This document shows positions 34,606-43,050 of a stretch of 64,000 bases of DNA, piece after piece (the first letter of the stretch is position 1; every line of letters begins with the position of its first letter). The DNA lies in assembly GCF_023208195.1 (NCBI RefSeq), contig NZ_CP060034.1, positions 2,542,001-2,606,000 on the forward strand, written 5' to 3'. The stretch comes from Nocardioides sp. InS609-2. Its GTDB lineage: Bacteria; Actinomycetota; Actinomycetes; Propionibacteriales; Nocardioidaceae. Both the position numbers and the translations under genes were made by a program. The notes below the pieces were generated by a model that made no database searches, was not told the origin of the DNA, and was given only the letters and a program-made list of their open reading frames with translations.

Positions 34606-35036
34606 TCTCGAGCGTCGCACTCGAAGGAGAGTGCCAGAGAAGGGCCTGACCAGGGCCTGACCAGCCGGACGTGACGCCACTTCATTGAGACCCTGAACGA
34701 AGTTTCACCTGGTTCGGCTGGGCGCGGGAGCGCCCTTCCTCAGGGGGCTGCGATCTGGCTGGGTGTCGAGTCGGGCGTCGGGATCGTGCTGGCGTTCTGC
34801 TTCGGACTGCTCAGCTGGCGCCACTGGAGCAAGCCGAGCGCTCTGAACAGGTCGGATGCGGCCATGCAGCGCTACCCGGTGGTGGTGGGCGTGGAGTCTG
34901 CGGTGGACGTCTCGGTCAGCAGATCAGCCACACGGTGTCCCCGCCGCTGGCTGATCAGCGGTAGATCGGACCCGGAGGTAGGCATCCACCGCGGCATGAT
35001 CGCTTCTCTGGGGCGTCGTGGGGCACGATGCCGTAG
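34606..35036. other. Non-coding stretch with a possible membrane-protein fragment
   Basis: Plus-strand SGVGIVLAFCFGLLSW near 34767-34814 looks like a single membrane helix but has no clear gene around it. A 9-bp inverted repeat, GATCAGCCA/TGGCTGATC (about 34923 and 34949), could form a hairpin. Nothing else recognised. Confidence 0.4.
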
Positions 35037-35657
35037 GTGAGCACGAGACAGCCGGACCCGTGGACCTACGTCGTGACGGACGTCGAACTCGATGGCCCGT
35101 GGCCCGGCGTCAATTCCATGCGCTCGTTTGCCTCGGTGGCTGTTTCGCTCGACGGCACCGAGCACGGGCGTTTCGAGGCGGTGTTGGAGCCGCTGCCGGG
35201 AACGTCCCCGGATGAGAAGACCCTGGCGTGGTTCCAGGGGTACCCGGAAGCGTGGGCGGCCGCCACGAGCGACCCCGAGCCCGTTCCGGACGTCATGGCG
35301 AGGTACGTCGACTGGCTCAAGGCGCTGCCGTGGCCGCGGATGTTCGCTGCTGATCCGATGTCGCTGGATGGTCCGTGGATCGACTACTACCTCCGCCGGT
35401 TCACCCGCTACGGCGTCAGACAGGGCCACCACGAAGATGACACCTTGTTCATCGGTGGCGGCCTGTGCATCAAGAGCTATGCGGCCGCTGTGACCGGTCT
35501 GCCCGTTGGGGAGGTGCAGCCCGACACCCTGCCCAGCGAATGGTTCGGCCATGTCCCACACACGCACAAGGCCATTGATGACGCCCTCGGTTTCGCTAAC
35601 CTGCTGGTGGAGTTGTCGCGTCGAGTCAGCGCCAGCGTCGAGCCATTGAGCCATTGA
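35037..35657 (+). CDS. DEDDh 3'-5' exoribonuclease, RNase AS-like
   Basis: A 206-residue DnaQ-fold nuclease. The first acidic pair lies in VVTDVELDGPWPGVNSMRSF, a third acidic residue in the WIDYYLRRF region, and the catalytic His plus last Asp in HTHKAIDDALGFANLL, giving the DEDDh set. Layout matches mycobacterial RNase AS (Rv2179c-like), which trims poly(A)-containing RNA. GTG start at 35037. No operon partner. Confidence 0.85.
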   Translation: MSTRQPDPWTYVVTDVELDGPWPGVNSMRSFASVAVSLDGTEHGRFEAVLEPLPGTSPDEKTLAWFQGYPEAWAAATSDPEPVPDVMARYVDWLKALPWPRMFAADPMSLDGPWIDYYLRRFTRYGVRQGHHEDDTLFIGGGLCIKSYAAAVTGLPVGEVQPDTLPSEWFGHVPHTHKAIDDALGFANLLVELSRRVSASVEPLSH

Positions 35658-35841
35658 GCCTGGATAACCCGTGAAGGAGTACACGCTCCAGGGGGTTCGA
35701 CAGCGATACAGCGGCCGCTCATCACGGCGGCGGCTCAGAAGCGACTTCCAGCCGGACGCGACGCAGGCCCACCTTCATCGCCAAGCCACGCGGAGTCCCA
35801 GCTGTTGAGTCTGTTCGGTGTCCCGTGAGCGCCCTGACGGG

Positions 35842-36501
35842 CTATCCGCGAGCGATGCGGAATCCAACGTCGTCGATCTGATAGGTCGGGTGGCTGCGCC
35901 GCCGCACGGCGGCTCGACAGCTCCAGTGCTCGTCGAACCACCCACCGCCGCGCAGCACCCGGTACGTGCCGTACACCTCAGGGTCGTAGAGGTCCCAGCA
36001 CCACTCCCAGACGTTGCCCAGCATGTCATGCAAGCCCCAGGGGTTCGGGTGCTTCTCGCGCACTTCGTGTGGCCGGCCGTCCGAGTTGTCGCGATACCAG
36101 GCGATCGCGTCGAGGGGGCCGTATCGCGGGCCTGTCGTGCCGGCTCGGCAGGCGCGCTCCCACTCAGCCTCGGTTGGCAGCCGGTACCCGTTGGCTGTGG
36201 TGTCCCACGCGACGTCGTCGGCGACTCTGCGATAGGCAGAGGCAAGACCAGCATGCTCGGACAGGGCGTTGCAGAACCGAATCGCGTCCCACCAAGACAC
36301 GCCTTCGACAGGCAGCCGCTCTCCGCGTGTTGCGCCTGGCCACTCGCCAGTGATGTCGGCGTACTCGCCCTGCGTCAGGGGATTGATTGCGATCTCGAAC
36401 GAAGCCACGTCGACATGCCAGCGTCGGCTAGTTCGTCGATCTGACAGGGTGACCTGACCTGCGGGGACGGCGACCATCTCAGGGGAAGCAATCGTCTCCA
36501 T
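35842..36501 (-). CDS. SUMF1/FGE-domain protein lacking one catalytic Cys
   Basis: A 219-residue formylglycine-generating-enzyme-like fold: NPLTQGEYADITGEWPG, RLPTEAEWERACRAG, NPWGLHDMLGNVWEWCWDLY and RVLRGGGWFDEHWSCRAAVR before the terminal GFRIARG. The last segment keeps one Cys (SCRAAVR), but the position five residues earlier, a Cys in true sulfatase-activating enzymes, is Asp. It is shorter than FGE (~300). Probably a binding or different oxidase member. No sulfatase gene nearby. Confidence 0.85.
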   Translation of the reverse strand: METIASPEMVAVPAGQVTLSDRRTSRRWHVDVASFEIAINPLTQGEYADITGEWPGATRGERLPVEGVSWWDAIRFCNALSEHAGLASAYRRVADDVAWDTTANGYRLPTEAEWERACRAGTTGPRYGPLDAIAWYRDNSDGRPHEVREKHPNPWGLHDMLGNVWEWCWDLYDPEVYGTYRVLRGGGWFDEHWSCRAAVRRRSHPTYQIDDVGFRIARG

Positions 36502-36722
36502 GGCTCATCAGACCTTACCGCCTCCCCAATCAAGCCGGGGTGGCACAACACCGGCGTCAGGACATTGCCGGCGGCGGGGTCCGTGGACGCGGTCGCTCCA
36601 AAGTGACTCAGGAGAGGATCGTCTTGCGAACCGGGCTGTCCGGGGTGTGGCATCGGCATCGGCTTCGGCCGCCGCCAAGGTCGCCGCCTCGCGGCGGCCG
36701 GGCCTCACACACGAGGTGCGCC

Positions 36723-37082
36723 ATGGTGGCGCTTCTCATCGGTTACGCACACTGCTCCACCGACCAGCAAGGCCTCACTGCCCAACGCGACGGTCTGAGG
36801 GCACTGGGTGTCTCGCCGGCCCGGATTTACGTCGATCACGTCTTGACCGGCACCAACCGAGACCGGCCCGGCCTGTGCGAATCCCTGGCGGCCTGCCCAG
36901 AAGGCGACACCCTTGTGGTCACCAAGCTCGACCGGCTTGCCCGGTCGCTGCCCGACGCAGGAGCGATCGCCGATGAGCTCACCGCTCGGCAGGTCCGTCT
37001 CAGTCTCGGCGGCTCGGTTTACGACCCGAACGATGCGGTCGGACGGCTGCTGTTCAAGGGGTTGGCCATGGTCGCGGGGTTC
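36723..37082 (+). pseudogene. Serine resolvase, 5' half (interrupted)
   Basis: Residues 1-120 of a resolvase/invertase: LIGYAHCSTDQQGLTAQRDG with the nucleophile Ser, DHVLTGTNRDRPGLCESLAA, and VVTKLDRLARSLPDAGAIAD. The frame runs to LLFKGLAMVAGF and is then cut by the inserted element; read-through gives an 18-residue foreign tail ending at TAA 37137. The Arg of the usual Y-x-R-x-S motif is His here. The missing 3' half resumes at 41685. Confidence 0.88.
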
Positions 37083-37086
37083 TCTG

Positions 37087-37097
37087 TTATCTGGACA
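37087..37097 (+). repeat. Left terminal inverted repeat of the Tn554-like element
   Basis: TTATCTGGACA, followed by CGCC. Ten of 11 bases match the right end read on the opposite strand. Confidence 0.65.
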
Positions 37098-37168
37098 CGC
37101 CGGGAGGGTCACCTGCCTGAGCTGAGTGCTGCGGCCTAATGACATGGAGACCGGCGAGGGAGGTCGGT

Positions 37169-38296
37169 ATGCGGGTGGTCAAACAGCGCGAGAACGGCAT
37201 CGTCCGGCGCGTCGTGCTGATCGATGACCACGGCGGCGAGGTGGTGCCGGTCAATCGGTTCCTGTCGCATCTGGTTGACTCGGGGTACAGCCCGAACACG
37301 GTGTGCGCTTACGGCTACGACCTGCGGCACCTGGCTCAGTTCCTGACCGATCGAGCGATGGGCTGGAACGACTTCCGTCCGGTGACGGCGCTGGAGTTTC
37401 TCGGCTACCTGCGACGGGTGCCGTCACGACGCCCGGCGCAGCGCCTCGGCCTGACGGTGGCGACCGAACAGGGGCGGCTGCTGGCCCCGGCGACGGTGCA
37501 ACGTGTGCTGTCCGCGACGTCGAGCTTCTTCGACTGGGCGATCGCGGCCGAGCAGTACACGACCGGCGAGAACCCGATTCAGCGGCGGATCGATCACGCG
37601 CTGGGCCGGGTGCCGGAGCGTCACCAGCCGTTCGTGGGCGCCGCGAGCCGTCAGCAGCCGATCCGTCGCACGGTGCGGGTCCGGCTTCCGCTGAGGCTGC
37701 CGCGGCCGATGAGCAGCGAGGACATCGACAAGCTTCTGGCCAGCCTGACGACGATGCGCGACCTGGCGATCTTCTTGTTGATGCTCGACGGCGGCCTGCG
37801 CCCGGGCGAGGTGCTGTGCCTGCAGCTGGACGACATCTCCTACGGCCGCCGCCGAGTCACGGTCCGCAAGCGCGATGACCACCCGAGGGGCGCCAGGGCC
37901 AAGGCGCGCCACGAGCGGGTGGTGGACCTGCATGAGCCGCGCACGCTGGACGCGGTCAACCGCTACGTGCTGCACGAACGCCCACTCGATGCGGTCAGCC
38001 CGTTCGTTTTCCTGGTCGGCGGCGCAAGGGCACGCCGGTGCGAGCCGCTGAGCTACCAGGCCGTGGTGCGTGGCTTCGCCCGACGACTGGACCGACTGGG
38101 AATTCAATCTCCGGACAAGACGCCGCACGCGCTGCGACACACGCACGCGACCGCGATGTGGGAGGGCGGGATGCGGGAGCTGGCCCTGCAGAAACGGCTC
38201 GGGCACGCCTCGCCGGAGTCGGTCCGCATCTACACCCGAGTATCGGACGAGCAGGTGCTCGCCGACTACGACCACGCGCTGCGGGGCCGGTCGTGA
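37169..38296 (+). CDS. Tyrosine recombinase, TnpA-like
   Basis: A 375-residue phage-type integrase. The N-terminal SAM-like DNA-binding domain is at about 25-110 (LSHLVDSGYSPNTVCAYGYD); the catalytic domain shows Arg in LDGGLRPGEVLCLQ, the HxLR box TPHALRHTHATAMWEGG, and the Tyr in LGHASPESVRIYTRV. Size and order before a larger recombinase match TnpA of Tn554. ATG 37169 is chosen for GGGAGG 6 bp upstream; an in-frame ATG at 37139 has none. Confidence 0.88.
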   Translation: MRVVKQRENGIVRRVVLIDDHGGEVVPVNRFLSHLVDSGYSPNTVCAYGYDLRHLAQFLTDRAMGWNDFRPVTALEFLGYLRRVPSRRPAQRLGLTVATEQGRLLAPATVQRVLSATSSFFDWAIAAEQYTTGENPIQRRIDHALGRVPERHQPFVGAASRQQPIRRTVRVRLPLRLPRPMSSEDIDKLLASLTTMRDLAIFLLMLDGGLRPGEVLCLQLDDISYGRRRVTVRKRDDHPRGARAKARHERVVDLHEPRTLDAVNRYVLHERPLDAVSPFVFLVGGARARRCEPLSYQAVVRGFARRLDRLGIQSPDKTPHALRHTHATAMWEGGMRELALQKRLGHASPESVRIYTRVSDEQVLADYDHALRGRS

Positions 38297-40389
38297 CACG
38301 GGCCCACCCCGCGCGGCACCTGGCGGCGGCACCAGACCCGGTGGCGGCCCCGCGGGTGCACGCCGACCGGGCCACCTACCAGGAGTGGGTGGAGCAGCAC
38401 TGCACCAGCTACGCGTCGCGCTGGGACCGGATGAAGAACTACGACCGGTTCGTCGAACAGTGGCCGTCGTTGCAGGACTGGTTCGATGCGCCGTTGCGGC
38501 AGCGGCTGCTGGACAAGGAGAACTGCGTGCGTGGGCAGCATCCGCACGGGGGCGCGAGCGTGATCATGCCTTACCTGACCTACCTGTCGCTGATGCACGG
38601 CGTCGCTCTGGACTATCCGGTGCTGCTCGCCCGGACGTTCACCAGCCCGTTCAAGCTCCAGGCCCGCCATGGTGGCCTTGGCGTGGATGCCGGCCTGTTC
38701 GACCGGCACGTGGCGCGGCTCGCCGAGCTCGGCTACGCCACGGCGCGCACGCAGCTGGTCTGGCCGCTGGGCCGGATGCTGCTGCACCGCGGCGACCCGG
38801 ACCTGACCGCGCTGGGCGTGGACGACCTCGACGAACTGCGCGACGCGATCGACGCCTTCACCTCCCGGCTGCGGCTGGACCCGGTGCGGGAGTTCTACTC
38901 CCGGGCACCGGACGAGCGACCGCCGGCCGTGGTCGCTGAGGGGTATCTGCGTTCGGCGATCGCTCGCTTGCACGCGGTGCACGTGCTGCTCTTTGACCTC
39001 GGCCAAATCGACCGGCCACCCACCGGACGAGTCACCGCGGGCAGCTGGATGGACCAGCTCGCCCCGCCCGGAGCGCCACCGAAGATCCGCGCCGTCATCG
39101 AGCGCTACCTGCGCCTACACCTGGACGCCAACCTCGACCGGCCACAGACCGTGCGTCACGCCCGTGACGCGCTGCGCCGCCTGGTGACCTGGATGGCCGA
39201 GACGCATCCGGAAATGGCCAGTCTGGCCGACCTGCACCGCGAGCACGCCGAGGAATTCCTGCGCTGGCTCGGCACGCAGACCAACCAACAGACCGGTGCT
39301 CCGTTGAGCATCAGTTACCGGCGAAGCGTGGTCACACTGATCACCCGGTTCGTGACCGAGACCGCCGCCTGGCGCTGGAACGACGTCCCAACACGGGTGC
39401 TCTTCAGCCACGCCGACATCCCGAAAATCCCGAAGCCGCTGCCTCGGTTCATCCCCGACCACGAGCTCGTCAAACTGATGACCGCCGTCGAGCAGTTGCC
39501 CAACCCCTACCAGCGGGCGGCGCTGATCGTGGCACGATGGAGCGGCGCCCGCCGCGACGAGATCCGCCGCCTCGCCGTCGACTGCCTCGACACCTATCCC
39601 GACGGGCACCCGCGGCTGCGGATTCCCGTCGGCAAGGGATACGCCGAACGCAGCATCCCCCTGCACCCACAGGCGGCCGACGCGCTGCAGCCGCTCATTG
39701 ATCTGGCCCGCCGGCAGGGCAGTCGCCGACGCTACGACCCCAGCGCCGGCCGGGAGGTCCAGCACATCTTCGTGGTGCGCGGCAAGCTGCTATCCAAGTC
39801 TCTGCTGTTCGACATGGCCCTTGCCGAGGCCTGCACCGCCGCCGGGTTGGTCGACTCGGCCGGCAAAGCAACGATCACTGCACACAGATTCCGCCACACC
39901 ATCGGCACCCAGCTCGCCGAAGGCGGCGCTCGCATCCAGACGATCATGGCCGTGCTCGGCCACCGCACCCCGAACATGTCCATCATCTACGCGTCCCTGT
40001 CCGATCCGACAGTCAAGCAGCAGTACCAAGACGCCCTCGACCGCCACATCGGAGCCGACGTCACGCTCGCCGGCCCGGCCGCGGACGCCCTTCGCGAGCA
40101 CCGCCTCGACCCCGAAGCCGTGTCGTGGCTGCAGACCAACTTCCTCAAGACCGAACTTGAACTCGGCCACTGCCTGCGCACCCCGGCCGAAGGCCCGTGT
40201 GAGTGCGACCTCGTGCTGACCTGCTCGAAGTTCCTCACTACCAGCGACTACGCACCCCGCCTCCGTGCGCGCCTTGACATGGAGCAGCAGCTCATCGACG
40301 ATGCCACTGCCCGCAGCTGGCCACGCGAGATCGAGCGGCACGAAGCAACCAAACGACGCCTGGAGCAGCTCCTCCACGACCTGGCCTGA
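38293..40389 (+). CDS. Large tyrosine recombinase, TnpB-like
   Basis: A 698-residue integrase whose GTG overlaps the TnpA stop (GTGA). Catalytic residues: Arg in ARWSGARRDEIRRLAV, TAHRFRHTIGTQLAEGG, and LGHRTPNMSIIYASL for His/Trp-box and Tyr. A long N-terminal region (~270 residues) precedes the SAM-like domain, and a Cys cluster follows the catalytic part (EGPCECDLVLTCSKF), probably a small Zn-binding module. Length and order fit TnpB of Tn554-family elements, which act together with TnpA. Confidence 0.88.
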   Translation: MTRAHPARHLAAAPDPVAAPRVHADRATYQEWVEQHCTSYASRWDRMKNYDRFVEQWPSLQDWFDAPLRQRLLDKENCVRGQHPHGGASVIMPYLTYLSLMHGVALDYPVLLARTFTSPFKLQARHGGLGVDAGLFDRHVARLAELGYATARTQLVWPLGRMLLHRGDPDLTALGVDDLDELRDAIDAFTSRLRLDPVREFYSRAPDERPPAVVAEGYLRSAIARLHAVHVLLFDLGQIDRPPTGRVTAGSWMDQLAPPGAPPKIRAVIERYLRLHLDANLDRPQTVRHARDALRRLVTWMAETHPEMASLADLHREHAEEFLRWLGTQTNQQTGAPLSISYRRSVVTLITRFVTETAAWRWNDVPTRVLFSHADIPKIPKPLPRFIPDHELVKLMTAVEQLPNPYQRAALIVARWSGARRDEIRRLAVDCLDTYPDGHPRLRIPVGKGYAERSIPLHPQAADALQPLIDLARRQGSRRRYDPSAGREVQHIFVVRGKLLSKSLLFDMALAEACTAAGLVDSAGKATITAHRFRHTIGTQLAEGGARIQTIMAVLGHRTPNMSIIYASLSDPTVKQQYQDALDRHIGADVTLAGPAADALREHRLDPEAVSWLQTNFLKTELELGHCLRTPAEGPCECDLVLTCSKFLTTSDYAPRLRARLDMEQQLIDDATARSWPREIERHEATKRRLEQLLHDLA

Positions 40390-40468
40390 CGCCTACCGTG
40401 TGTCGGGACGCCCGCGATTCCCGGAGCCAGTCCGCGTGCACGGACATGCCGATGATCGCGCGTGCGAG

Positions 40469-40876
40469 TCAGCCGCGGTAGCCCTGCATCGCGTGCACCA
40501 GAGCCGTGCGCACGATTACGTGAGGGGGCGGAGGCAACTCCTCGAGGCTGAACCATCCCATGTCGTCGTGTTCCTCCGGAGCGACGTTTGTTGGCGTTCC
40601 CTGCCAGTCACGCACGAGCCAAGCGCTCAGGACGGCCGGTTCGTGGGCAGATCCTGCGGTCAGCCGACACAGATGAGACGACGAGGCCGTCAATATCTGC
40701 ACGCCGAGTTCCTCCTGTAGTTCCCGCGTAAGCGCGCCCAACTCTGACTCGCCAGCCTCGATGTGACCACCGGGCAAGTCCCACACGTCCGGGTTGGCAC
40801 GCTTGTCCGGCCTCCGATGCACAAGGAGGACTCGATCATCTTCACGAACCAACGCGCCCACAACGACCTCGTGCAT
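40469..40876 (-). CDS. NUDIX hydrolase (MutT-like)
   Basis: A 135-residue NUDIX protein. LPGGHIEAGESELGALTREL followed by QEELGV is a complete NUDIX box (G-x5-E-x7-R-E-U-x-E-E-x-G). DKRANPDVWDLPGG precedes it. Probably hydrolyses a nucleoside diphosphate-X compound. It lies inside the element, in the orientation opposite to the recombinases, ending 80 bp from them. ATG 40876 (MHEVVVGALV) fits the first beta strand. Confidence 0.9.
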   Translation of the reverse strand: MHEVVVGALVREDDRVLLVHRRPDKRANPDVWDLPGGHIEAGESELGALTRELQEELGVQILTASSSHLCRLTAGSAHEPAVLSAWLVRDWQGTPTNVAPEEHDDMGWFSLEELPPPPHVIVRTALVHAMQGYRG

Positions 40877-41112
40877 TCGCCTACAGAAGCACAGCCATCC
40901 GACATTTAACCGTCCACTCATGCCGCCGTCGGGGCGGAGCCCGACCATGCCGCGATCCGCGACGTGGCGAAGGTGCGTCAAACCACCGCGTGTCGGCGCC
41001 ACCGACGACCACACATGCCGATGAGCGGAAAGCGAGCCTTCACAGAGGTTGGCTGGCTAGGCATCATCGGCAGCATGGGATGCTGGGGGACCTTGGCTCT
41101 TGAAGGGTGTCT

Positions 41113-41442
41113 ATGTCCAACGTGCCGGTTGCTCGCCCGAAGATCGTTTGTCTGTGCGGTTCCCTGCGCTTCAGCAGGGAGTTTGCGACCGAGCGCACGC
41201 GCTTGACGCTCGATCTGGCGATCGTCCTGGCTCCGGAGGCCACCGAGGCGTCTGTGCTGGACCCTTTGCTCGTCCGCGCCTTGGGAGAGCTGCACCTCCG
41301 CCGGATCGACCTCGCAGATGAGGTGCGAATCGTGAACCCCGGTGGCTACATCGGGGAGGCCACCCGCCGCGAGATCGCGTACGCCGACGCATTGGGCAAG
41401 CGCGTCACGTACTTCCACGAACTGGCTATGAGGGACAGCTAG
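41113..41442 (+). CDS. Nucleoside 2-deoxyribosyltransferase-like protein
   Basis: A 109-residue protein with KIVCLCGSLRFSREFATERT, then LGELHLRRIDLADEVRIVN, PGGYIGEATRREIAYADALG. The first resembles the GS(M/L)RF phosphate/sugar loop, and the DLADEV...NPGGYIG...EI set is shared by small phage and plasmid proteins with the 2-deoxyribosyltransferase fold. It likely cuts or transfers the N-glycosidic bond of deoxynucleosides. ATG 41113 follows AAGGG by 5 bp. Last gene of the element. Confidence 0.75.
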   Translation: MSNVPVARPKIVCLCGSLRFSREFATERTRLTLDLAIVLAPEATEASVLDPLLVRALGELHLRRIDLADEVRIVNPGGYIGEATRREIAYADALGKRVTYFHELAMRDS

Positions 41443-41671
41443 TAGGTTTCTCCGACCCGATCGCCAGCAGACAGCATGGCCCGGCCTGCTTGTCGGCCTC
41501 GATGCCCCGGTTCACGAAAGGCGCACGGACATGCGGCCGTCAGTTGAACGTCCGCTCATGCCGCATAGCGTGCGCTCAGCCGAGTCTGGTGCACTCTGAC
41601 CGCGAACGGCCAAAGCTCCACCATCGGCAATGGCTTCATTCGTCCTCTCATGCGGCTTGACGGACCAGGAC

Positions 41672-41682
41672 TGTCCACATAA
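41672..41682 (-). repeat. Right terminal inverted repeat of the Tn554-like element
   Basis: Read on the minus strand: TTATGTGGACA. Resolvase coding sequence resumes 3 bp further right. Confidence 0.65.
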
Positions 41683-41684
41683 TC

Positions 41685-41912
41685 GAATCCGACGTGATCC
41701 GGCTCCGCACCCGAGAAGGGATGAAGGTAGCCAAGGCCAAGGGACGACTGCGTGGCAAGCAACCCAAGCTCAACCCCCGGCAGGAGGCACACCTGGTCAG
41801 CCTGTTTGAGACAGGGGACCACAGCACCGCCGAGCTCGCCGACCTATTCGGTGTCGGGCGCTCCACCGTCTACCGCGCCCAACAGCGCCACCGAGCAGCC
41901 AACCGGGCATGA
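41685..41912 (+). pseudogene. Serine resolvase, 3' half
   Basis: Continues the gene broken at 37082: GAATCC starts ESDVIRLRTREGMKVAKAKG, then LRGKQPKLNPRQEAHLVSLF, and the C-terminal helix-turn-helix TAELADLFGVGRSTVYRAQQ. Joining 37082 to 41685 restores ...MVAGF-ESDVIR..., the normal resolvase sequence, in frame. Alone it lacks the catalytic domain. Confidence 0.88.
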
Positions 41913-42097
41913 GAGCCCAGAGCCGTCCCGCAGAAGCACACCCATACGGGACAGCAACGGTTCAGTGCCTCGACATCACCATGCGCGCCGCAGCCCATTC
42001 CCCAGGAGACTCGAGATCGGTCCGCCCAATCTTCAGTGTCCGCGGGCCGGAAGCAACGGTTGACCCACTCAACACGAGATCGCTAAGGTCTCACATT

Positions 42098-42961
42098 ATG
42101 AGAATCGAATCTCAACCCGTGGGACGTGACTATCCGCTCGGGCATCACCCTGCTGTCCTGGCGTCGCACGGCGCCCGGACAGCGAGCAACTCGTGCGGCT
42201 ACCTCCTCCCGCATCTGCGGGAGGGAATGAGCGTTCTCGATGTCGGATGCGGGCCAGGAACCATCACGCTTGACCTGGCCGCGGTTGTCGCGCCGGGACT
42301 GGTGACGGGCATCGAGAACGTCGAGGACCCGCTGGTGACTGCTCGGCGGGAGGCTCAGGAGAGAGGCGACACCACGACCGTCTTCGAGCAGGGCGACGTC
42401 TTCGCGCTCGGATACGATGACGATTCCTTCGATGTCGTGCACGCTCACCAGGTTCTCCAGCACGTCACGGATCCAGTGGCCGCGCTCGGGGAGATGTCAC
42501 GTGTCTGCAAGCCCGGCGGCATCGTGGCAGCGCGTGACGTCGACTACGAGGTCATGGCCTGGCATCCCGCCTCTCCCGCGTTGACGTTGTGGCTCTCCAT
42601 CTATCGCACGACGGCGAAGCTCAACGACCACCAACCCGACGCCGGTCGTCATCTGCGGCAGTGGGCCAATGCCGCTGGATTGGAGGACGTGGCGATCACC
42701 GCTTCTAGCTGGTGCTACGCCGACTCCGAATCGACGAGGTGGTGGGGCGAATCCCAGGCAGACCGCGTGCTTACCCCGGCTTTCGCCGCACGCGCGGGCT
42801 CACAAGAGCTCTTGGACGCCGACCTGCACGACATGGCCCAGGGCTGGCGGGCATGGGGCACCAATCCTGACGCCTTCTTCGTGATGATCCACGGCGAGAT
42901 GCTCGCGAAACCAGCCCGACTGACACCTGCCGACACCAGCCGTCCTCGATTCCCTGCCTAA
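42098..42961 (+). CDS. SAM-dependent methyltransferase
   Basis: A 287-residue class I methyltransferase: motif I VLDVGCGPGTITLDLA, acidic loop IENVEDPL, motif post-II QGDVFALGYDDDSFDVVHAH and CKPGGIVAARDVDY. It resembles UbiE/UbiG-like and actinobacterial small-molecule methyltransferases; substrate unknown. ATG 42098 has no strong ribosome site but lies at the family start. Immediately right of the resolvase remnant. Confidence 0.85.
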   Translation: MRIESQPVGRDYPLGHHPAVLASHGARTASNSCGYLLPHLREGMSVLDVGCGPGTITLDLAAVVAPGLVTGIENVEDPLVTARREAQERGDTTTVFEQGDVFALGYDDDSFDVVHAHQVLQHVTDPVAALGEMSRVCKPGGIVAARDVDYEVMAWHPASPALTLWLSIYRTTAKLNDHQPDAGRHLRQWANAAGLEDVAITASSWCYADSESTRWWGESQADRVLTPAFAARAGSQELLDADLHDMAQGWRAWGTNPDAFFVMIHGEMLAKPARLTPADTSRPRFPA

Positions 42962-43050
42962 CCGCGCCCCTCGGTGTGAACCGACGTCCGCGAGTTGATC
43001 TGTGACCGAAGCAGGATCGCGCTTCGGGACGTTCGTAGGGGGATCGGAGG

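Larger units (their letters stand above)
37083..41684 (+). mobile_element. Tn554-like element inserted in the resolvase gene
   Basis: About 4.6 kb separating two halves of one resolvase ORF. The ends carry imperfect inverted repeats TTATCTGGACA (37087-37097) and, on the other strand, TTATGTGGACA (41672-41682). No clear target duplication is visible, as with Tn554-type insertion. Content: two overlapping tyrosine recombinase genes, a NUDIX hydrolase and a nucleoside-2-deoxyribosyltransferase-like gene. No tnpC-like third gene was recognised. Junctions are inferred from where resolvase similarity stops and resumes. Confidence 0.8.

Noticed and set aside
37083..41684. Phage or integrative conjugative element
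   Set aside because: No structural, lysis, relaxase or transfer genes; only a recombinase pair and two cargo genes.
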